The translations under genes were made by a program, and so were the position numbers. A stretch of DNA of 64,000 bases from Thalassotalea atypica (GTDB lineage Bacteria > Pseudomonadota > Gammaproteobacteria > Enterobacterales > Alteromonadaceae). Positions 16,851 through 25,669 of the stretch are shown in pieces (positions within the stretch are counted from its first letter, which is position 1; every line of letters starts with the position of its first letter). The notes below the pieces were generated by a model, which did not search any database, was not told where the DNA came from, and saw only the letters and a program-made list of their open reading frames with translations. The DNA is taken from NCBI RefSeq assembly GCF_030295975.1, contig NZ_AP027364.1, positions 3,348,001 to 3,412,000 of the forward strand, given 5' to 3'.

Positions 16851-18494
16851 CTAGTCGTTAATGTTAAGTGCATAAAATCCTGCGGCAAATGGTGGCAACA
16901 CAATGTTGTTATCGCTCATCGGCAGTTGGTCAAAACCATGCCCTGTCATAGGTTTAATATTGATATTACAAGCCAAATGCAAGCTTTGCCTCTGTTCAGA
17001 AAAATTAAAGCAACAAAGCAAAGATTCACCTTGATAGGTTCTGGTAAAAGCCAATACTTGCTTGGAGCTATCAATAAACTCAATATTGCCGTATTTAAGT
17101 GCCGATACTGCTTTTCGCCAATGCATAAACGTTTGATAGCTGCTTAACACTGAATGAGCATGTTGCTCCTGTGCCGTAACAGCCTGTCCCTTATGCTGCT
17201 TGCTCACAGGAAGCCAAGTTGAATCAGCATCGGAAAACCCTCCATTGTCATTCGATGTTGACCAAGGTATTGGCGTTCTACAACCGTCTCGCCCTTTAAA
17301 CTTAGGCCAAAAGGCAATACCATAAGGATCTTGAAGTTGATCAAATTCAATTTCAGCCTCAGCCAAGCCCAGTTCTTCTCCTTGATAGCTACACACACTA
17401 CCCCGCAATGAAGCTAACATCGCATTGAACATTTTTGCTTGGGTAGCATTAGGCAATTGTTCGCCTTTGATCCCCCAACGAGTAGCCACTCGTGGCACAT
17501 CATGATTGCCAATCGCCCAACAGGGCCATCCGTCTGATAGGTTCGCTTCTAATTCTTCAATAGTTTGTCTTATATAGGCGGGGCTTGAGTCTGCCGTCAG
17601 TAATTCAAAACTATACGCCATATGCAGGCGCTTATCCCCTTTGGTGTATTGAGACATGGTTAACAATGAATCTTCAGAAGATATCTCTCCTAACGTCACT
17701 ACATCAGGGTATTTATTCATCAATGCCCGAATTTCTTCCATGAAAGCAACATTTTCAGGTTGGGTATTATTAAAATAATGATATTGATACGCGTATGGAT
17801 TATCTTCACTAAAGCCACGACCTTTACGCTCATTGGCTGGTTTAGCAGGATTGTCTCGAAGCTGTTTATCATGAAAACAAAAATTAATAGCGTCTAATCT
17901 GAAACCATCGACACCTTTTTTAAGCCAATATTCGACATTATCTAGTACATGAACACGCACTTCTTCATTGTGAAAATTTAAGTCAGGTTGCGACGTTAAA
18001 AAGTTATGCAAATAATATTGTTGACGCCTTGGCTCCCATTGCCATGCACCGCCGCCGAAAATTGATAACCAATTATTTGGTGGTGTACCGTCGTCATTTG
18101 CATCAGCCCAAACATACCAATCCGCTTTGTCGTTATCACGCGATTCTCGACTTTGCAGGAACCACTCGTGTTGATCAGACGTATGACTTAGCACTTGGTC
18201 GATTATTACTTTTACATCTTGCTTTTTAGCTTTAGTCATTAGCTCATCAAAGTCGTCCATCGTGCCAAACATCGGATCTATGGCGCGATAATCACTGATG
18301 TCATAACCGAAATCTTGCATCGGCGATTTAAAAAATGGAGAAACCCATATGGCATCTACGCCTAAGCTTTTGATGTAAGGAATTTTCTTGATGATCCCTT
18401 GCAAATCACCTATGCCATCGTTGTTAGCGTCCATAAAGCTGCGAGGGTAAATTTGATATATGACAGCGCCCCGCCACCAAGGTTGTTGTTGCAT
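16851..18494 (-). CDS. GH13 alpha-glucosidase (GH13_23-like), cytoplasmic
   Basis: 547 aa with no signal peptide. Begins WWRGAVIYQIYPRSFMDANN, typical of alpha-glucosidase/oligo-1,6-glucosidase GH13 members. Catalytic residues are nucleophile D201 (GFRLDAIN), acid/base E270 (TLGEIS) and transition-state stabiliser D332 (GNHDVPR). The sequence resembles the proteobacterial GH13_23 alpha-1,4-glucosidases acting on maltose and short maltodextrins; oligo-1,6-glucosidase or trehalose-6-phosphate hydrolase are less likely. It would release glucose from imported malto-oligosaccharides. It is divergent from glgP, and two MalR-type operators lie in the shared promoter region, the nearer 109 bp from its start. 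Confidence 0.88.
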   Translation of the reverse strand: MQQQPWWRGAVIYQIYPRSFMDANNDGIGDLQGIIKKIPYIKSLGVDAIWVSPFFKSPMQDFGYDISDYRAIDPMFGTMDDFDELMTKAKKQDVKVIIDQVLSHTSDQHEWFLQSRESRDNDKADWYVWADANDDGTPPNNWLSIFGGGAWQWEPRRQQYYLHNFLTSQPDLNFHNEEVRVHVLDNVEYWLKKGVDGFRLDAINFCFHDKQLRDNPAKPANERKGRGFSEDNPYAYQYHYFNNTQPENVAFMEEIRALMNKYPDVVTLGEISSEDSLLTMSQYTKGDKRLHMAYSFELLTADSSPAYIRQTIEELEANLSDGWPCWAIGNHDVPRVATRWGIKGEQLPNATQAKMFNAMLASLRGSVCSYQGEELGLAEAEIEFDQLQDPYGIAFWPKFKGRDGCRTPIPWSTSNDNGGFSDADSTWLPVSKQHKGQAVTAQEQHAHSVLSSYQTFMHWRKAVSALKYGNIEFIDSSKQVLAFTRTYQGESLLCCFNFSEQRQSLHLACNINIKPMTGHGFDQLPMSDNNIVLPPFAAGFYALNIND

Positions 18495-18602
18495 GAATAT
18501 TCCATTGTACTTTTACCTAATTATAAACATCAAACAGGTAAAGCAGCTTTCTAATTATTTGTGAAGTCAGCATAAGTAGCCACAAAATAATGAGCAACGA
18601 AC

Positions 18603-18616
18603 TGCATACGTATGCA
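18603..18616. promoter_or_regulatory. Predicted MalR-type (LacI family) operator 1
   Basis: TGCATACGTATGCA, a perfect 14-bp palindrome with the central CG typical of LacI-family operators. It is the best match among seven copies near alpha-glucan genes in this window. Confidence 0.7.
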
Positions 18617-18641
18617 TGGAAAATTAGCGAACTATTGAGCA

Positions 18642-18655
18642 TGCATACGTATGTA
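18642..18655. promoter_or_regulatory. Predicted MalR-type operator 2
   Basis: TGCATACGTATGTA, one mismatch from the perfect palindrome, 155 bp before the glgP start and 39 bp centre-to-centre from operator 1. Confidence 0.65.
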
Positions 18656-18810
18656 GATTATTGCTCAATTTAGTCAGTGCCGCATAATTCTAAAACAATA
18701 AATAAAAGCGATCGTAGGTTAGCGAATACAAATAACGATTAAGCAAGTTTCTACCATTTGCGCGTCTGTATACAGCCAACCTGAATTACATTGACTAAAA
18801 AGAGCCCATT

Positions 18811-21264
18811 ATGGCATTGACCAAAATTACGAAAGCCGAGTTAACAAAGCGCATTAAGCATCATTTGAATTTTACATTAGATGATGTAACAGATAACCAA
18901 AACAAGGAAGCCTATTGGAAAGCGACCAGTCTTGCCATCAACGATATCGTCGTTGAAAAACTGCAAGCAACTAAAGCGCGACAACAATCGGCTAACGCTC
19001 GCAGTGTTAACTATTTATCGCTTGAGTATCTTATGGGGCGCATGCTGTCGAATAACTTACATAACCTTGGGGTATATGAAGCAGCTGAAGCCGCGGTCCG
19101 AGACTTAGGGCATGAGTTAAGTGACTTATGTGAACAAGGCGCAGATTTGGCGTTAGGTAATGGTGGTTTAGGTCGATTGGCAGCCTGTTTCTTAGACTCA
19201 CTTGCCACCTTAGATTACGCCGCCACAGGTTACGGTATTCACTATCAACATGGTTTATTCAAGCAAAGCTTTAAAGACTGCCGCCAAGTAGAAGAGCCAG
19301 ATATGTGGCGTGAATTTGGTAATCCTTGGGAAGTTTGTCGCCCTGACGCCGCCCAAACCATTGCGTTGTATGGTCACGTTAAGCACGAAACACAGGCAGA
19401 TGGCACAGTAAAATCAATTTGGGAGCCAAAAACGCATTGTAAAGGTGTGCCTTGGGATATTCCAATTGTTGGTTATAACTCAGCGACCGTCAACGTCCTT
19501 CGCTTATGGGAAGGCACAGCGACAGAAGCTTTTGATTGGGACCATTTTAGCGATGGAAATTACATACATGCTTTAAAAGACAATGTGCGTGCGGAAACTG
19601 TTTCTAAAGTACTCTATCCAAAAGATGAGCATGAAGCCGGTAAAGAGTTACGATTCATTCAACAATACTTTTTCTGTGCGTGTTCTTTAAAGGACATCAT
19701 TGCTCGTCATGAGCGTAGTCAAGGCATTGACTGGTCAGCATTTACCGACAGTACAGCAATTCAGCTCAATGACACGCACCCAACTATCGCTATTGTTGAA
19801 CTGATGCGAATATTGCTTGATGAATATGACATGGCTTGGGATGAATCGTGGGCCATCTGCCAGAAAGTATTCTCATACACCAACCACACCTTGTTACCGG
19901 AAGCCTTAGAAAAGTGGTCAGTTCGATTATTTGAGAAAGTGCTACCACGTCACCTGGAAATCGTCTACCGCATTAATGAAGACTTTTTGAACAATGAGGT
20001 TAATGAAAAGTGGCCACATGATTTTCAAATGCGCCGTAAACTTTCGTTAATAGAAGAAGGCCATGAACGTATGGTTCGCATGGCTCATTTGTGTGTAGTT
20101 TCCGCTCATAAAGTGAACGGTGTTGCCGAGATTCACTCAAAATTAGTCAAACAAGATTTGTTCCCTGAATTTGATGCCCTTTGGCCGGAAAAACTCACCA
20201 ATGTCACCAACGGTATTACCCCACGCCGTTGGTTAAAAGCCTGTAACCCTAAACTGTCAAAACTGCTTGATAAGCACGTAAACGAAGATTGGGCAAAAGA
20301 TTTAAACAACTTATCTCAATTAGTAGCGCTAGCTGACACCCCTAAATTCCAAAAAGAATTCATGGCCATTAAGCGTGAAAACAAAGTTGAGCTTGCCAAA
20401 GAAATAGAGCAGCTAACAGGCGTTGTTGTTAGCCCTGATGCTATTTTTGATGTGCAAATCAAGCGACTGCACGAGTACAAACGCCAGCATTTGAACTTCT
20501 TGCATATCCTCGCGTTATATTCACGTCTGCTTGAAAATCCGAATTTAGTCATGCAGCCGCGCGTCTTCATCTTTGGCGCCAAAGCTGCCCCTGGATACCA
20601 TTTAGCAAAAGAAATTATTTTCGCGATCAATAAAGTGGCGGAAAAGATCAACAGTGACCAGCGTATTCAAGGTAAGTTGAAAGTTGTATTTTTACCTAAT
20701 TATCGTATCAGCTTGGCTGAGAAAATTATTCCTGGCGCTGACGTTTCAGAGCAAATTTCAACTGCCGGTAAAGAAGCATCAGGTACAGGCAACATGAAGC
20801 TTGCCTTAAATGGCGCTGTTACTATAGGGACTTTGGATGGTGCGAACATTGAAATAGCCGAAGAAGTCGGTAATGAAAACATCTTTATCTTTGGCAACAC
20901 CGTAGAAGAAGTTAAAGCCATTAAAGCCCAAGGCTACAACCCATATCATTTCTATGAAACCAATGCTGAACTGAAAAAAATCCTCGATTGGTTAGACAGC
21001 GACTTCTTTACCCCAGGTCAGCCTTATCAGTTGTCGGCGATTAAGCATAGCTTACTCGACGGCGGTGACCCTTATTTAGTGTTAGCCGATTTCCAATCAT
21101 ACAGTGACGCCCATCAGGCGCTTGATATTGCTTATCGTGACCAATCGAGGTGGGCAAGAATGGCTATCCTCAATACGGCATGTATGGGGAAATTCAACTC
21201 AGATAGGTCGATTCAAGACTACGTTGAGAATATCTGGCATTTAGCCCCCTGTGCGGAAAAATAA
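18811..21264 (+). CDS. glgP: Glycogen/maltodextrin phosphorylase
   Basis: 817 aa, normal for the GT35 family. AAGAG precedes the ATG. Conserved blocks include YLSLEYLMGR near residue 70, LALGNGGLGRLAACFLDS, LNDTHPTIAIVELMR, and the PLP site EASGTGNMK with the Schiff-base Lys at residue 663. The enzyme releases glucose-1-phosphate from alpha-1,4-glucan ends in the cytoplasm. It leads the plus-strand operon glgP-glgB-glgX-malQ. No glgC or glgA is present, and MalR-type sites precede it, so the unit serves imported maltodextrins at least as much as stored glycogen. GlgP and MalP cannot be separated reliably by sequence reading alone. Confidence 0.93.
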   Translation: MALTKITKAELTKRIKHHLNFTLDDVTDNQNKEAYWKATSLAINDIVVEKLQATKARQQSANARSVNYLSLEYLMGRMLSNNLHNLGVYEAAEAAVRDLGHELSDLCEQGADLALGNGGLGRLAACFLDSLATLDYAATGYGIHYQHGLFKQSFKDCRQVEEPDMWREFGNPWEVCRPDAAQTIALYGHVKHETQADGTVKSIWEPKTHCKGVPWDIPIVGYNSATVNVLRLWEGTATEAFDWDHFSDGNYIHALKDNVRAETVSKVLYPKDEHEAGKELRFIQQYFFCACSLKDIIARHERSQGIDWSAFTDSTAIQLNDTHPTIAIVELMRILLDEYDMAWDESWAICQKVFSYTNHTLLPEALEKWSVRLFEKVLPRHLEIVYRINEDFLNNEVNEKWPHDFQMRRKLSLIEEGHERMVRMAHLCVVSAHKVNGVAEIHSKLVKQDLFPEFDALWPEKLTNVTNGITPRRWLKACNPKLSKLLDKHVNEDWAKDLNNLSQLVALADTPKFQKEFMAIKRENKVELAKEIEQLTGVVVSPDAIFDVQIKRLHEYKRQHLNFLHILALYSRLLENPNLVMQPRVFIFGAKAAPGYHLAKEIIFAINKVAEKINSDQRIQGKLKVVFLPNYRISLAEKIIPGADVSEQISTAGKEASGTGNMKLALNGAVTIGTLDGANIEIAEEVGNENIFIFGNTVEEVKAIKAQGYNPYHFYETNAELKKILDWLDSDFFTPGQPYQLSAIKHSLLDGGDPYLVLADFQSYSDAHQALDIAYRDQSRWARMAILNTACMGKFNSDRSIQDYVENIWHLAPCAEK

Positions 21265-21320
21265 TAAATGACTTTAGCCTCTGCTAGTTACGCAGGGGTT
21301 AAACTATTTAAGGACAAGTC

Positions 21321-23510
21321 ATGAGATTAACAGAACACGACATCAATGAGTTACTTGCTGGTAGGCATACTAATCCTGCGAAACTTTTGGGTTTGCACCC
21401 AGATAATGACTCAGATTACCTCACCATGACGGTGTTTGAGCCGCTGGCCCGTTCTGTTGAGATCATTGACAAAAAAACCAAAAAATCACTGTCCAAATTA
21501 ACCAAGGCAAATGACGCGGGTATATTCTATAAAAAGCTACGTCGTAAGAAGCGTTTTGACTACTTACTTAAGGTCAGCACACAAGAACAGACCCTGATAA
21601 TTGAGGACTGCTATGCCTTCAATTCGACACTCAGTGACTTAGATGTTCACTTACTAGGTGAAGGTAATCACTTGCATCCATACAACGTCCTTGGTGCACA
21701 TGTGATAAACCATCAAGGCGTAATGGGCGTTGCATTTTCCGTGTGGGCGCCGAATGCTTCTAGAGTCTCTGTAGTTGGCGATTTTAATCACTGGGATGGC
21801 AGAACGCATGTTATGGCTAACGTCAACAACAGTGGTTATTGGAACCTCTTCATTCCGTCATTAGATGCAGGAAATTTGTATAAGTTTGAGCTTCGTGATG
21901 CCGCCAACAATTTATTGCCATTAAAAGCCGATCCATATGCCACACAAGCGCAGTACCGTCCCAACACTGCCTCCATCGTTAACAACCAAAAAGATTATCA
22001 TTGGCATGACAATGCTTGGCTTAGTCAACGCCAAGCCCGTAACGCTCGCGATCGTGCGATCAGCATTTATGAAGTACATTTAGGCTCATGGCGCCGAGGC
22101 AATAACGATCAATTTCTAAATTACCGTGATATCGCCAATCAGCTTGTACCATACGTAACCAAAATGGGCTTTAGCCATATTCAGCTGATGCCAGTCAGCG
22201 AATTTCCTTTCGATGGCTCATGGGGTTATCAACCAGTTGGGTTATTTGCACCAAGTGCTCGCTTTGGTGACGCAGACGATTTTCGGTACTTCATTGACCA
22301 ATGTCACCAAGCGCATATTGGCGTACTCATTGACTGGGTACCGGGACATTTTCCGGTCGATCCACACGGCTTATCAACCTTCGATGGTACGCACCTTTTT
22401 GAACATGAAGATCCGAGACAAGGTTTTCATCCAGACTGGAATACCCTGATCTACAACTATGGGCGCGTTGAAGTTGCCAATTTTCTACGAGCCAGTGCAT
22501 TGCATTGGTTAGAGAAATTTCATGTTGACGGTATTCGTGTTGATGCCGTTGCGTCCATGCTCTATTTGGATTACAGCCGCAAAGCCGATGAATGGATCCC
22601 AAATAAAGACGGCGGACGAGAAAATTTAGAAGCGGTCGCTTTTTTACAACGATTCAATGAAGAGTTATACCGTGAATATCCCGGCACATTCTCAGTAGCT
22701 GAAGAGTCAACCTCATGGCCAGGTGTGTCAAAGCCAACAGACATGGGTGGTTTAGGTTTTGGTTACAAATGGAACATGGGCTGGATGAACGACTCATTAA
22801 GTTATATGAAGCGTGAGTCAGTGCATCGTCAATACCACCACAATGAACTCAGTTTCGGGCTGGTTTATGCATTTGATGAAAATTTCATACTGCCACTCAG
22901 TCACGATGAAGTTGTGCATGGAAAAGGCTCCATTCTAGACCGTATGCCAGGAGATACGTGGCAAAAATTTGCCAATCTTCGTGCTTATTATGGATTCATG
23001 TGGGCACATCCGGGTAAGAAACTATTGTTTATGGGCTGTGAGTTTGGCCAAAGCAAAGAGTGGAATTTTGATGCTGCACTTGACTGGCACCAGCTGGAAC
23101 AAGCAAACCATCAAGGTGTACAAACCTTAGTTAAAGATTTAAATCACGTTTATAGCAATACCCCTGCTCTACATCAAAAAGATTGTGAGGCAACAGGGTT
23201 TACCTGGCTAGATCATGACAACGCGCAGCAATCCATTTATGCATTTATTCGTCATGGTAATGAAGAACAACCACCAGCGATTGTGATTTGTAACTTCACT
23301 CCGCAAGTACATCATCACTTTAATGTAGGAGCACCAGAGGCAGGATTTTATAAAGAAATTATTAACACCGATGCTGACGTTTACGGCGGCTCTAATCAAG
23401 GTAATTTAGGTGGCGTACACACGCAAAACGTCACATATCAAGGCCAAGAAAACAGTATCAACATTACGGTACCACCGCTAAGTACTGTGATTTTTGTTCT
23501 GGAGTCATAG
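21321..23510 (+). CDS. glgB: 1,4-alpha-glucan branching enzyme GlgB
   Basis: 729 aa, as in E. coli. AAGGA is eight bases before the ATG. An N-terminal GlgB-specific domain (about 1-115) and CBM48 (about 120-215, SVWAPNASRVSVVGDFNHWDG) precede the GH13_9 catalytic barrel with nucleophile D408 (GIRVDAVASML), acid/base E461 (VAEEST) and LSHDEVVHGK. The D-to-E spacing of 53 equals that of the E. coli enzyme. It forms alpha-1,6 branches. It lies 56 bases after glgP; an imperfect hairpin (CCTCTGC / GCAGGGG) in that gap might attenuate. A branching enzyme next to degradative enzymes suggests that incoming glucan can also be restructured and stored. Confidence 0.94.
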   Translation: MRLTEHDINELLAGRHTNPAKLLGLHPDNDSDYLTMTVFEPLARSVEIIDKKTKKSLSKLTKANDAGIFYKKLRRKKRFDYLLKVSTQEQTLIIEDCYAFNSTLSDLDVHLLGEGNHLHPYNVLGAHVINHQGVMGVAFSVWAPNASRVSVVGDFNHWDGRTHVMANVNNSGYWNLFIPSLDAGNLYKFELRDAANNLLPLKADPYATQAQYRPNTASIVNNQKDYHWHDNAWLSQRQARNARDRAISIYEVHLGSWRRGNNDQFLNYRDIANQLVPYVTKMGFSHIQLMPVSEFPFDGSWGYQPVGLFAPSARFGDADDFRYFIDQCHQAHIGVLIDWVPGHFPVDPHGLSTFDGTHLFEHEDPRQGFHPDWNTLIYNYGRVEVANFLRASALHWLEKFHVDGIRVDAVASMLYLDYSRKADEWIPNKDGGRENLEAVAFLQRFNEELYREYPGTFSVAEESTSWPGVSKPTDMGGLGFGYKWNMGWMNDSLSYMKRESVHRQYHHNELSFGLVYAFDENFILPLSHDEVVHGKGSILDRMPGDTWQKFANLRAYYGFMWAHPGKKLLFMGCEFGQSKEWNFDAALDWHQLEQANHQGVQTLVKDLNHVYSNTPALHQKDCEATGFTWLDHDNAQQSIYAFIRHGNEEQPPAIVICNFTPQVHHHFNVGAPEAGFYKEIINTDADVYGGSNQGNLGGVHTQNVTYQGQENSINITVPPLSTVIFVLES

Positions 23511-23521
23511 AGCCTTTTATA

Positions 23522-25669
23522 ATGCAGACTACTTATCAAGCAACTTCAGGTCGTTCATTTCCGTTGGGCTCAACACCAACAGATACTGGCGTAAACTTTG
23601 CGTTATTTTCAGCTAATGCAGAAAAAGTAGAGCTGTGTATATTTGATGCATCAGGTCAAATTGAAATTCAACGCATCACCTTACCTGAATTTACCGACGA
23701 CGTGTGGCACGGACACATAGAAAAGTTGCCCGTTGGTACCTTATATGGTTATCGCGTTCATGGACCTTTCTCACCCCACCAAGGACATCGTTTTAATGCC
23801 AGCAAATTATTATTGGACCCATACGCTAAAAAGCTTTTGGGTGAATTTATTCATTCCGATACGCATTTAAGCTATGACCAAAGCAGCCAACAAAAAGACC
23901 TTACGCTTGATATAAGGGACAATGCTCCGTACCTTCCAAAAGCCGTTGTTTGCCAGCCTTTAGACAAGTGCACAACTCACCCGCTTATTCATCGCAGAGA
24001 TACTACAGTCTACGAGATGCATGTCAAAGGATTTACCAAGACTCATCCAAGCATCAAGGAAAACATCCAAGGCACATTTGCCGCGTTAACCGATGACTGT
24101 GTCATTGGTTACCTCACAGAGCTAGGCGTTACCTGTGTTGAACTGCTCCCAGTACACACTTTCTTTGATGAATCGTTTGTTAAACAAAAAGGGCTAAGTA
24201 ACTATTGGGGCTATAACAGCATTAATTTTTTCACGCCACAAGCAAACTACAATGCTAGCGGTGATGTAGCTGAATTTAAACGTTGTGTCGAGAGATTTCA
24301 TCAAGCGAACATCGAAGTCATTTTAGACGTAGTGTTCAACCATACAGCAGAAGGCAATGAGCTTGGCCCAACATTAAGTTTCCGCGGCATAGACAATGCC
24401 AGCTATTATCGACTCACCGAAGATGATCATCGTTTTTATTATAATTATTCAGGCTGCGGTAACACCTTGAATATTGAACATCCGCGTGTGCTGCAAATGG
24501 TAGTCGACAGTTTAAGGTATTGGGTTGAAATAATGGGAGTTGATGGCTTTCGTTTCGATTTAGCACCTATTCTTGGACGTCAAACCCCCCATTTTTCAAC
24601 TAAAAGTCACTTTTTCAGTGTGCTTAGGCAAGATCCAGTGTTATCGAGAGTCAAGCTTATCGCTGAACCTTGGGACATCGGTGAAGGCGGCTATCAATTA
24701 GGGCGCTTCCCTAAGTCATGGCTAGAATGGAATGATAGGTTCAGAGATACCATACGTCGATTTTGGCGAGGCGACAATGGCATGTCTCCTGAATTTGCTC
24801 AACGACTGCATGGATCGTCTGATCTTTTCGAGCAAAAAAGTCGCCGCCCAAGTTCAAGTGTTAACTTCATCACCTCACATGATGGTTTCACCCTGCATGA
24901 CCTAGTCACCTATGAGCAGCGACACAATCACGCCAACGGTGAAGACAACGCCGATGGTCATGGCAGTAACTACAGCGCCAATTTTGGCACCGAAGGTGAA
25001 ACCGATAACAACAGCGTTAACCAGTTAAGGGCTCAACAAAAAAGAAATTTGCTTGCAACCTTAATGATTGCACAAGGCACGCCAATGCTGCTTGCGGGCG
25101 ACGAGTTATCAAATAGTCAGCATGGCAACAATAATGCCTATTGCCAAGATAACCCTATTACGTGGATCGACTGGCAAAACAAAGATAGCTCTCTTTTGGC
25201 ATTCGTTAAATCGCTCATACAATTGCGAAAAGATCACCCGTTACTTAACAGGACAAATTATACCCACGGATTAACCGTGTCAGCTAAGACCGGATTACAT
25301 GATATCGCCTGGCTTAACAGCGATGGAAAACCCATGACAGAGAAGGATTGGCACAATGGCGAAGGAAAATGCTTTGCCATGCTATTAGCTGAAACAGAAC
25401 ACGAGAATACTGAACAAAGTCGCGATCAGAGTACGATTAGTAGCGATGCCATTATTGTTATTTTTAATGCTCACCAACATGGCGTTCAGTTTACATTACC
25501 AACACTAGATGGTGATTGGCACATTTTGATTAACACCGCCAATCAAGATTTACCACAGGACATTCATGAGACTCAACTTATTGATATTCAAGTCGCTGAG
25601 CATTCATTAATGTTGTTGAGTTACAACCATTCACCTTATTGTTCACATCAAAGAGAAAACCAATCATGA
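23522..25669 (+). CDS. glgX: Glycogen debranching enzyme GlgX
   Basis: 715 aa, GH13_11. Residues about 1-135 form the CBM48-like N-domain (GRSFPLGSTPTDTGVNFALF). The barrel shows YEMHVKGFTK, nucleophile D346 (GFRFDLAP), acid/base E382 (AEPWDIG) and TSHDGFTLHDL. It cuts alpha-1,6 linkages of limit dextrins left by phosphorylase, releasing maltotetraose-like stubs for MalQ. The gene follows glgB by 11 bases and overlaps malQ by four (ATGA), so the operon order matches the sequential chemistry. The C-terminal roughly 100 residues are less conserved. Isoamylase is the alternative name in this subfamily, but the intracellular context favours GlgX. Confidence 0.92.
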   Translation: MQTTYQATSGRSFPLGSTPTDTGVNFALFSANAEKVELCIFDASGQIEIQRITLPEFTDDVWHGHIEKLPVGTLYGYRVHGPFSPHQGHRFNASKLLLDPYAKKLLGEFIHSDTHLSYDQSSQQKDLTLDIRDNAPYLPKAVVCQPLDKCTTHPLIHRRDTTVYEMHVKGFTKTHPSIKENIQGTFAALTDDCVIGYLTELGVTCVELLPVHTFFDESFVKQKGLSNYWGYNSINFFTPQANYNASGDVAEFKRCVERFHQANIEVILDVVFNHTAEGNELGPTLSFRGIDNASYYRLTEDDHRFYYNYSGCGNTLNIEHPRVLQMVVDSLRYWVEIMGVDGFRFDLAPILGRQTPHFSTKSHFFSVLRQDPVLSRVKLIAEPWDIGEGGYQLGRFPKSWLEWNDRFRDTIRRFWRGDNGMSPEFAQRLHGSSDLFEQKSRRPSSSVNFITSHDGFTLHDLVTYEQRHNHANGEDNADGHGSNYSANFGTEGETDNNSVNQLRAQQKRNLLATLMIAQGTPMLLAGDELSNSQHGNNNAYCQDNPITWIDWQNKDSSLLAFVKSLIQLRKDHPLLNRTNYTHGLTVSAKTGLHDIAWLNSDGKPMTEKDWHNGEGKCFAMLLAETEHENTEQSRDQSTISSDAIIVIFNAHQHGVQFTLPTLDGDWHILINTANQDLPQDIHETQLIDIQVAEHSLMLLSYNHSPYCSHQRENQS

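Larger units (their letters stand above)
18495..18810. other. Divergent promoter region between alpha-glucosidase and glgP
   Basis: 316 bases with no gene. It holds two MalR-type operators centred 39 bp apart (18603 and 18642), near four helical turns, which would suit cooperative or looping binding that controls both directions. Confidence 0.7.
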